A stretch of DNA of 8,772 nucleotides from contig CAVCXB010000128.1 of NCBI GenBank assembly GCA_963605535.1, forward strand, positions 1 to 8,772, read 5' to 3'. The notes under the pieces were generated by a model, which saw nothing but the letters and a program-made list of their open reading frames with translations, ran no database searches and was not told the origin of the DNA. The translations under genes were made by a program, and so were the position numbers. Below, in pieces: positions 1-3,582 of this stretch. This DNA is from Anthropogastromicrobium chipingensis_A (GTDB lineage Bacteria; Bacillota; Clostridia; Lachnospirales; Lachnospiraceae). Numbering within the stretch: position 1 is the stretch's first letter; every line of letters starts with the position of its first letter.

Positions 1-191
1 CTGGAGTAGTAAACCTCAACGTCTACGCCGGTCTCCTCAGAATACTTTTCTGCCATCTCCTCGAACTGGCTCTGAACCTCCATCTTGGAGTTGAAAATGG
101 TGATGCTTACCTTATCATCTGCCATTGCTGGAACTGCGGTTGCTGCCATTGCTGCTGCGAGTGTAAGTGCTACGGTTGCTTTTCTTTTCAT
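1..191 (-). CDS. ABC transporter solute-binding protein, N-terminal part (runs off the window)
   Basis: Only the first 63 codons are present; the gene continues beyond position 1. The start ATG (191-189) is preceded on the minus strand by AGGAGG with a good spacing. The protein begins with a typical export signal: MKRK, then an Ala-rich hydrophobic stretch ending VPAMA at about residue 24, followed by DDKVSITIFNSK. The mature start (a beta strand ITIFNSK, then a helix QSQFEEMAEKYSEETG and the strand VDVEVYY) is the usual opening of family 1 extracellular solute-binding proteins, which deliver oligosaccharides or other solutes to ABC permeases. There is no lipobox cysteine, so cleavage by signal peptidase I after AMA is predicted instead of lipidation, which is uncommon for a Gram-positive binding protein. 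The LacI-type gene upstream in the same orientation suggests a sugar ligand, but the ligand itself cannot be read from this fragment. Confidence 0.85.
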   Translation of the reverse strand, partial: MKRKATVALTLAAAMAATAVPAMADDKVSITIFNSKMEVQSQFEEMAEKYSEETGVDVEVYYS

Positions 192-254
192 AATTGATAT
201 CCTCCTATTTTTACGTCTTGTCTCGTTCGCGACGTTTTCTTTGTTTGTGCCCTC

Positions 255-283
255 ATTCTAGCATTGCACTTTGAATATGTCAA
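255..283 (-). promoter_or_regulatory. sigma-A promoter of the solute-binding protein gene
   Basis: On the minus strand the -35 box TTGACA (283-278) is a perfect consensus and the -10 box TAGAAT (260-255) matches TATAAT at five of six positions, with a 17-bp spacer. Transcription should begin near 248, giving a leader of about 57 nt before the ATG at 191. The -35 box is inside a LacI/GalR-like operator candidate, so a strong promoter held down by a repressor is the natural reading. Confidence 0.75.
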
Positions 284-293
284 GCGGTTATCA
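278..293. promoter_or_regulatory. candidate LacI/GalR-family operator O1 over the -35 box
   Basis: The 16-bp sequence reads TGATAACCGCTTGACA on the minus strand. It has the layout of LacI/GalR operators: central CG flanked by AA and TT (AANCGNTT) with TG and CA at the ends, comparable to the GalR pattern GTGNAANCGNTTNCAC. Its right end is the -35 hexamer TTGACA of the binding-protein promoter, so bound repressor would block RNA polymerase. The repressor encoded at 631-1617 is the obvious candidate ligand; this is inferred from position and pattern only. Confidence 0.5.
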
Positions 294-301
294 TATATTT
301 C

Positions 302-323
302 TTTTGTACAAAATGCATTTTGT
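302..323. repeat. two overlapping perfect palindromes upstream of the binding-protein promoter
   Basis: TTTTGTACAAAA (302-313) and ACAAAATGCATTTTGT (308-323) are both perfect palindromes and share six bases. They lie about 20-45 bp upstream of the -35 box, centred near -59.5 and -67.5 of the predicted start site, where activators often bind. A related half-site TTTTGTGCA occurs at 351-359. They lack the central CG expected of LacI-family sites, so a different regulator is likely if they are functional. Confidence 0.45.
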
Positions 324-450
324 TGATTTTATATGATTTATATCTTATTCTTTTGTGCATTATGCCATTATTATTTTATATCTATTTCACTTAATGTTCA
401 AAGAAGCGCAGTCATTACGCTATTTTTTCGAAAAATTCCGAATTTTCTTA

Positions 451-466
451 TAATAACCGATTGCGA
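451..466. promoter_or_regulatory. candidate second operator O2 for the LacI-family repressor
   Basis: TAATAACCGATTGCGA on the plus strand agrees with O1 (minus-strand reading of 278-293) at 12 of 16 positions and keeps the AANCGNTT core (455-462). The centres of O1 and O2 are 173 bp apart. LacI-family repressors often use a remote auxiliary operator to loop DNA. The outer arms are poorly symmetric, so this is a weaker call than O1. Confidence 0.35.
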
Positions 467-508
467 TCTTTTTTTATTTTAGAATCATTTACTTATGTCA
501 ATATACAC

Positions 509-560
509 AAAAAAAGACTGCTGCACACGAGCATGCCGCTCATTATGAAACAATCTTTTT
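509..560 (-). terminator. rho-independent terminator of the LacI-family gene
   Basis: Read on the minus strand, AAAAAGATTG (560-551) pairs with CAGTCTTTTT (520-511), ten base pairs with one G-U pair, and transcription then enters a run of seven T (515-509). The 30-nt loop contains a second small stem GAGC/GCTC. It lies about 70 nt past the repressor's stop codon and well before the next promoter, so it separates the repressor transcript from the binding-protein gene. Confidence 0.6.
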
Positions 561-630
561 GAATTCTTTTGTGTCTTTTTTATTGATAATTCATATCTAC
601 CGTATACCGGTTTTATTAAGTTCTTTTGAT

Positions 631-1617
631 TCAGGTCGTTCCACGCTCTACAAGCGTTACAGGAAATACCGTTCTGGACGGAACCACCTTTCCAGCATCA
701 ATTAATGCAATATCCGAAATCGCCTGTTCTGCCATCTGCTCCACCGGCTGATGAATCGTTGTCAGTCCCGGTGTCGTAAACTGCGCGATATTCACATCAT
801 CAAAGCCCACAATTTTTACATCCTGTGGAACACGAATATTCAGATCGCGACAAGCCTGAAGCACATAGGCACCAATAATATCTGAACTTGCAAATACGCC
901 ATCTACATCTGGGTTTTCTTCAAGCTTTTTTCTCACAAAGCTATAATATTCCAATGTATCAAATTGTTCCTTGTCCGTTACCATTACCAGATTTTCTACC
1001 TGGCGCTTTTCACAGGTGTCACGAAATCCAACTTCACGAAAATCTGCCGGCATGGCAACATCTTCACCTGCACTCATACCGCCGATATACATTAGTTTGC
1101 GACAACCCTTATCAATCAACAGCTGCGTTGCCAACACACCACCATGATAATTATCACACTCAACACCTGACGTTGCCTGATCAATGGATCTCTCTAATGT
1201 AATTAAAGGAAAATCAAGACCCGCAAATTTCTCTGTACCAAAACATCCACTGCACAATACGACACCTGCAACTCTGGCGCTTTTGCACATCTCAATACAT
1301 TCTTCTTCTCGTTCTTCCCTATTTTTAGAAACAAATAAAGTTGTGCGATATCCTCGCTTAGTAGCTTCTCGCTCCAGACGGCTCAGAACCTTTGCAAAAT
1401 AGGGATGCTCGATTTGCGGCAGAATGATCCCTATTGTATTGTTCTTCTGTTTCGAAAGTGAACGCGCCATCTCATTTGGCTGGTAATTCAACTCTTTCAT
1501 TACCTGATACACTTTCTCTCTCGTCTTGTCGCTTATATATCCTCTATTGTTCAAAACTCTGGAAACAGTCCCCACTGTCAATCCGGAAGCCTTTGCCACA
1601 TCTTTCAGCGTTGCCAT
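631..1617 (-). CDS. LacI/GalR-family transcriptional repressor
   Basis: The 328-aa product has the full LacI layout. Residues 3-22 form the helix-turn-helix (TLKDVAKASGLTVGTVSRVL), residues 46-57 are the hinge helix (QPNEMARSLSKQ, with the minor-groove Leu54), and the remainder is a periplasmic-binding-protein-like sensor domain starting TIGIILPQIEHPYF at 61. Near the C-terminus GFDDVNIAQFTTPGLTTIHQP (about 271-291) is a hallmark of the family. Length is normal. The ATG at 1617 is preceded by AAAGGAGAG, and a promoter lies 26 bp upstream. Family knowledge says the sensor binds a sugar or sugar derivative and that binding usually releases DNA. The ligand cannot be deduced here. The downstream solute-binding-protein gene in the same orientation is its likely target, with candidate operators in the gap between them. 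Confidence 0.95.
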   Translation of the reverse strand: MATLKDVAKASGLTVGTVSRVLNNRGYISDKTREKVYQVMKELNYQPNEMARSLSKQKNNTIGIILPQIEHPYFAKVLSRLEREATKRGYRTTLFVSKNREEREEECIEMCKSARVAGVVLCSGCFGTEKFAGLDFPLITLERSIDQATSGVECDNYHGGVLATQLLIDKGCRKLMYIGGMSAGEDVAMPADFREVGFRDTCEKRQVENLVMVTDKEQFDTLEYYSFVRKKLEENPDVDGVFASSDIIGAYVLQACRDLNIRVPQDVKIVGFDDVNIAQFTTPGLTTIHQPVEQMAEQAISDIALIDAGKVVPSRTVFPVTLVERGTT

Positions 1618-1642
1618 AACTCTCTCCTTTCCTCAATTTTTG

Positions 1643-1671
1643 AGTATAAAGCATTTAAATTTATTTTTCAA
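1643..1671 (-). promoter_or_regulatory. sigma-A promoter of the LacI-family gene
   Basis: On the minus strand TTGAAA (1671-1666) and TATACT (1648-1643) are separated by 17 bp, each matching consensus at five of six positions. The predicted start near 1636 leaves a leader of only about 19 nt that carries the ribosome binding site. No AANCGNTT operator core is seen around it, so autorepression through that motif is not supported. Confidence 0.65.
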
Positions 1672-1712
1672 GTCCCTTCCAAGAACTGCAAAAAAATTTG
1701 GGCAAAGTTCAC

Positions 1713-1731
1713 AGAATTGAATGCCAATTCT
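1713..1731. repeat. inverted repeat AGAATTG-N5-CAATTCT
   Basis: A perfect 7-bp dyad with a 5-nt centre lies between the repressor promoter and the iteron region. It is followed by the 8-bp palindrome CGCATGCG (1741-1748) and the DnaA-box consensus. The 5-nt centre is the same as in the iteron dyads. It may be a binding site for a dimeric regulator or part of the origin-like block; neither role is proven. Confidence 0.4.
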
Positions 1732-1754
1732 ATAACAGAACGCATGCGGTATTT

Positions 1755-1763
1755 TTATCCACA
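1755..1763 (+). promoter_or_regulatory. DnaA-box consensus TTATCCACA
   Basis: All nine bases match the classical DnaA box. Eleven bases from its inner half, GGATAA (1773-1778) stands in inverse orientation inside the first TTGGGGATAAC repeat, giving a TTATCC...GGATAA dyad. The reverse complement of those repeats begins TTATCCCCA, one base away from this box, so they may be degenerate DnaA boxes. A single nine-mer can occur by chance; its position at the edge of an iteron array raises its weight. Confidence 0.5.
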
Positions 1764-1883
1764 ATCCATTGGGGATAACTCAGTATTCCCCTGCATAGTT
1801 TGCAGGGAGGTACTGCATTATTTGCAGGGGGTGCTGCATAGTTTGCAGGGGGTACTGCATTTCTTGCAGGGGGATTGCGTCTC

Positions 1884-1917
1884 TTGGGGATAACTTTGGG
1901 GATAACTTGGGGATAAC
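1884..1917 (+). repeat. three tandem TTGGGGATAAC repeats between the iteron blocks
   Basis: Copies lie at 1884-1894, 1896-1906 and 1907-1917, with a fourth at 1769-1779 before block 1. Read on the other strand each is GTTATCCCCAA, close to a DnaA box. With the GGGG at 1870-1873 they supply four G-runs with loops of 12, 8 and 7 nt, so the plus strand could fold into a G-quadruplex. Placement between the two iteron blocks suggests a role in initiation or in its control, by inference. Confidence 0.65.
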
Positions 1918-1921
1918 TCGA

Positions 1922-1950
1922 TACCTCCCTGCATTATTTGCAGGGAGGTA
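1922..1950. repeat. perfect 12-bp inverted repeat with 5-nt loop at the start of iteron block 2
   Basis: TACCTCCCTGCA (1922-1933) and TGCAGGGAGGTA (1939-1950) are perfect complements around TTATT. The hairpin extends the iteron dyad at 1929 outwards into the GGAGGTA spacer on one side and its mirror on the other. No other unit is symmetric this far; the first unit of block 1 reaches only 7 bp. It could form a cruciform on supercoiled DNA or bind an extra protein subunit. Confidence 0.7.
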
Positions 1951-2083
1951 CTGCATTATTTGCAGGGGGTGCTGCACATTTTGCAGGGGGTGCTGCATAG
2001 TTTGCAGGGGGTGCTGCATAGTTTGCAGGGGGTACTGCATCTCTTGCATGGGGTACTGCATATTTTGCAGTCTATAAAAAAAT

Positions 2084-2123
2084 AATAGTAACTATTGTAA
2101 TTCTTCCATCAATGTGGTATACT
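2084..2123 (+). promoter_or_regulatory. extended -10 promoter of the winged-helix/initiator operon, with a dyad on the -35
   Basis: TTGTAA (2095-2100) and TATACT (2118-2123) are 17 bp apart, and TG at 2115-2116 provides an extended -10 element. The expected start near 2130 gives a leader of about 42 nt before the ATG at 2172. The perfect dyad AATAGT-A-ACTATT (2084-2096) overlaps the -35 box, and the last iteron ends only 25 bp upstream. Both arrangements favour autoregulation by the downstream DNA-binding proteins. Confidence 0.65.
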
Positions 2124-2171
2124 CAAAAAGATATAAAAATTACACCTAGTTTCAAGAAAGGAGAGGGTATC

Positions 2172-2414
2172 ATGGCTGGGGATACACAGGTTGATCGCAG
2201 GGTCTTATATGATAACCGATTAAGCTGCAGTGAAAAACTGGTTTTGTTAGCAATCATGGATGTAAATGAAATTAGTTATAGTGATCTGGCAGAAAAAATT
2301 GGCATCACAAAAAAAACTGCTATTACAGCAGTAAAAAGACTTAAGAGCAAAGGACTATTAGAATATGAACCTAAAAGCGGAAGATCGGCTAACCAGTATC
2401 ATGTAATCATTTAA
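2172..2414 (+). CDS. small stand-alone winged-helix DNA-binding protein
   Basis: I chose the ATG at 2172 because AAAGGAG (2157-2163) sits 8 nt before it; an upstream in-frame ATG at 2112 lies inside the promoter and has no such site. The 80-aa product is a single winged helix: a first helix around LSCSEKLVLLAIMDV, then the helix-turn-helix ISYSDLAEKIGITKKTAITAVKRLKSKG, and a wing LLEYEPKSGRSANQYHVI. It has no sensor, oligomerisation or membrane domain. The same element order and many of the same residues (SEKLV/KEKLV, KIGI/KIGL, the final SANQYHVI/LSNAYIIT) occur in the N-terminal domain of the next gene, so the two look like tandem duplicates. The product may bind the upstream dyads and restrain or regulate the larger protein; a MarR/GntR-like local repressor is the plain alternative. 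Function is inferred. Confidence 0.8.
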   Translation: MAGDTQVDRRVLYDNRLSCSEKLVLLAIMDVNEISYSDLAEKIGITKKTAITAVKRLKSKGLLEYEPKSGRSANQYHVII

Positions 2415-2416
2415 AC

Positions 2417-3373
2417 ATGAACGATAAAGTACAAGTTAAAAATTGCCGACCATTCACTATGATGCACAATGATTTTTTGGATTATGAAGGACTAAATTCA
2501 AAAGAAAAATTGGTCATGATCATGCTAATGCGGTATGATGGAACTACCTTTCCATCTATTCCTAAATTATCGAAAAAAATCGGTTTATCAGAGCGCACGG
2601 TTCGATATGCAATTAAATCATTAGAAGAAAAAAATTTCATTTCCAGACAGTCTCGCTATACAGCTGAGGGTGGACAACTCAGTAATGCCTATATCATTAC
2701 CGATGATCCTTCCATTTGGAAATCAGAAACGTCAGATGAGCTTTCTGAAGAAATATCAAAGCAAGAACTCGAAGAAATGGCAGAAATGCTGCGCTTAGCT
2801 GGATATTCTGTACAGAGTCCATCCACACAAAATGCGGCGGTTGAAGCGTCAGATGCTGCTTCGGTTGCTGCTTCAGCAGAGTCTTTATCAGAAGAATCCG
2901 ATACTACGGAAGATTCTGAGGATTCTTCCGTAGTATCTACATTAGAAGATCGCTCACTTTTATCTAATAAAATAGATGATTTAAATTCAAATAGCCCTTC
3001 TATGGATTCTTCTATAAACTATTCCATGGACTATTTATATCAATACTTTAACTATGATTTAATTCACAGCTTCAAAAACCCTTATGGTGGCCTAAACTTC
3101 CTAGAAAATAAGCACGACTCGGACATCCTTGATACCGTTTTCTCTGTTTTATATGATATGTTAAATAACCCTAGCCCCTATGTTTTAATTGGACAGGAAT
3201 CGGTCTCTCAAGCAGATGTGAGAAAAGCGCTTCTTAGCTTGACTTTCGATGACATTATTGGTGTAATTGATACGTATACGAAACAGAAACAACAAGAAAT
3301 AATCTCTGATCCCGTCAACTGGTTTTACGTGGCTTTATACAAGGGAACGGACCCTCATATTTTTGACGGCTAA
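2417..3373 (+). CDS. winged-helix protein with replication-initiator-like C-terminal domain
   Basis: The 318-aa product has three parts. Residues 20-97 are a winged helix (LNSKEKLVMIMLM, then PSIPKLSKKIGLSERTVRYA, then a wing to AYIITD) of the type found in DnaD-like and plasmid replication proteins. Residues 105-200 are an acidic Ser/Ala-rich linker, probably disordered apart from a short helix near 107-128. Residues 205-318 form a compact domain; stretches such as VLIGQESVSQADVRKALLSL and DPVNWFYVALYKG resemble, from memory, the C-terminal domain of Firmicute RepA_N-type initiators (annotated DUF6017). The start lies 2 nt after the previous stop with no clear ribosome binding site, so translational coupling is expected. 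The iteron array upstream supports a replication-initiator role. A transcription factor is the alternative. No terminator is obvious on this strand beyond the shared hairpin at 3466-3500. Confidence 0.75.
   Translation: MNDKVQVKNCRPFTMMHNDFLDYEGLNSKEKLVMIMLMRYDGTTFPSIPKLSKKIGLSERTVRYAIKSLEEKNFISRQSRYTAEGGQLSNAYIITDDPSIWKSETSDELSEEISKQELEEMAEMLRLAGYSVQSPSTQNAAVEASDAASVAASAESLSEESDTTEDSEDSSVVSTLEDRSLLSNKIDDLNSNSPSMDSSINYSMDYLYQYFNYDLIHSFKNPYGGLNFLENKHDSDILDTVFSVLYDMLNNPSPYVLIGQESVSQADVRKALLSLTFDDIIGVIDTYTKQKQQEIISDPVNWFYVALYKGTDPHIFDG
2891..2937 (+). repeat. perfect 14-bp inverted repeat with a competing 9-bp pairing inside the initiator gene
   Basis: GATACTACGGAAGA (2900-2913) and TCTTCCGTAGTATC (2924-2937) are perfect complements around a 10-nt loop. 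An overlapping pair, GAAGAATCC (2891-2899) with GGATTCTTC (2920-2928), uses some of the same bases, so the two hairpins exclude each other. They lie in the codons for the acidic linker (about residues 159-174). No T-run follows, so this is not a simple terminator. It may arise from the low-complexity codon repeats or may control translation or transcription of the gene. Confidence 0.7.
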
Positions 3374-3452
3374 TGTTTTATGCTATCAGGCAAACTATGA
3401 CATACTCAATATCGTATGCAAAAGGCCAGAACTCTTAAGGCTCCGAACTTAT

Positions 3453-3500
3453 AAAAAACCAGAAAAAGCGTACCCGTCCAATCATTGAACCGATACGCTT
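3453..3500 (-). terminator. terminator of the sodium symporter gene
   Basis: Read on the minus strand, AAGCGTA (3500-3494) pairs with TACGCTT (3472-3466). Inside it GTTCAA pairs with TTGGAC (six pairs, one G-U) around a TGA loop. T-rich sequence follows (TTTTTCTGGTTTTTT, 3467-3453). It is about 80 nt past the symporter's stop. The plus-strand initiator gene ends on the other side; the same stem could stop that transcript, but the plus strand lacks a T-run after it. Confidence 0.75.
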
Positions 3501-3552
3501 CTTGTGTGCTGCAAAATTTTAATTTTGATATTCTTCTTATTCTTTTATTTCG

Positions 3553-3582
3553 ATTCTCTTATATTCTCTTACATTCTGTTAT
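3553..3582. repeat. three tandem 10-bp repeats at the end of the symporter gene
   Basis: ATTCTCTTAT (3553-3562), ATTCTCTTAC (3563-3572) and ATTCTGTTAT (3573-3582) follow one another without gaps and reach the first base of the symporter's stop codon. The sequence before them is similarly T/C-rich but irregular. It looks like simple-sequence slippage in the 3' untranslated region. Confidence 0.6.

Larger units (their letters stand above)
192..630. other. 439-bp regulatory gap between the repressor and binding-protein genes
   Basis: No credible gene lies here. The gap is very AT-rich. From right to left (the direction of transcription) it holds the repressor gene's hairpin terminator (509-560), an operator-like site (451-466), an A/T dyad AAAATT-CCG-AATTTT near 430-446, nested perfect palindromes (302-323), a second operator-like site (278-293) overlapping a -35 box, the -10 box (255-260) and a leader of about 57 nt ending in the AGGAGG site of the binding-protein gene. 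A self-complementary core TCGCGA (227-232) lies in that leader. A weaker operator-like sequence TACCGGTT (605-612) lies just past the repressor's stop codon. Confidence 0.7.
1791..2070 (+). repeat. iteron-like array of eleven CTGCA-N5-TGCAG units, period 21-22 bp
   Basis: Fifteen-bp dyads start at 1791, 1813, 1834, 1855 (block 1) and 1929, 1951, 1972, 1993, 2014, 2035, 2056 (block 2). Ten are perfect; the unit at 2035 ends TGCAT. A decayed unit TTGCG-TCTCT-TGGGG follows block 1 (1875-1889). Central 5-mers are mostly TAGTT, TTATT or pyrimidine-rich. Spacers are GGGGTG or GGGGTA (6 nt, period 21), except GGAGGTA (7 nt, period 22) after the first unit of each block. A period of two helical turns puts all dyads on one face of the DNA, as in plasmid iterons. 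The two blocks are offset by exactly 138 bp and look like a segmental duplication. The two winged-helix proteins encoded just downstream are the likely binders. Confidence 0.85.
1755..2123. other. origin-like region: DnaA box, iterons, G-rich repeats and AT-rich stretch
   Basis: This gene-free block combines in order a perfect DnaA-box consensus, a TTGGGGATAAC repeat, iteron block 1, three more TTGGGGATAAC repeats, iteron block 2, an AT-rich segment (2071-2110) suited to unwinding, and the promoter of two genes whose second product resembles a plasmid-type replication initiator. That is the standard anatomy of an iteron-type theta origin. No partition, relaxase or integrase gene is visible beside it. 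The same arrangement could instead be a large autoregulatory operator or a centromere-like site. Function as an origin is inferred. Confidence 0.5.

Noticed and set aside
401..430. Plus-strand terminator-like hairpin AGCG...CGCT followed by T-run.
   Set aside because: The stem is only four base pairs and no plus-strand gene ends upstream of it.
476..501. Second minus-strand promoter TTGACA (501-496) with TAAAAT (481-476).
   Set aside because: The spacer is only 14 bp, and a better promoter with 17-bp spacing lies closer to the gene.
1780..2061. A 93-codon open frame on the minus strand running through the iteron array, encoding a repetitive Met-Gln-Pro-Leu-type peptide.
   Set aside because: The 21-bp repeat is exactly seven codons, so a frame without stops is automatic. 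There is no ribosome binding site and the peptide is simply the translated repeat.
1791..2070. CRISPR array.
   Set aside because: Units are 15 bp with 6-7 bp near-identical spacers; there are no unique 30-bp spacers and no cas genes.
2112..2171. Longer N-terminus for the small winged-helix protein, starting at 2112.
   Set aside because: The ATG at 2112 overlaps the predicted -10 region and has no ribosome binding site, whereas the ATG at 2172 has AAAGGAG at the right distance; the added 20 residues are not part of the winged helix.
1686..3520. Possible flanking direct repeats (CTGCAAAA followed by T-rich sequence at 1686 and 3509) as attachment or target-site duplications of an inserted element.
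   Set aside because: The match is about eight bases in AT-rich sequence with different tails, and no recombinase is present; it is too weak to define element ends.
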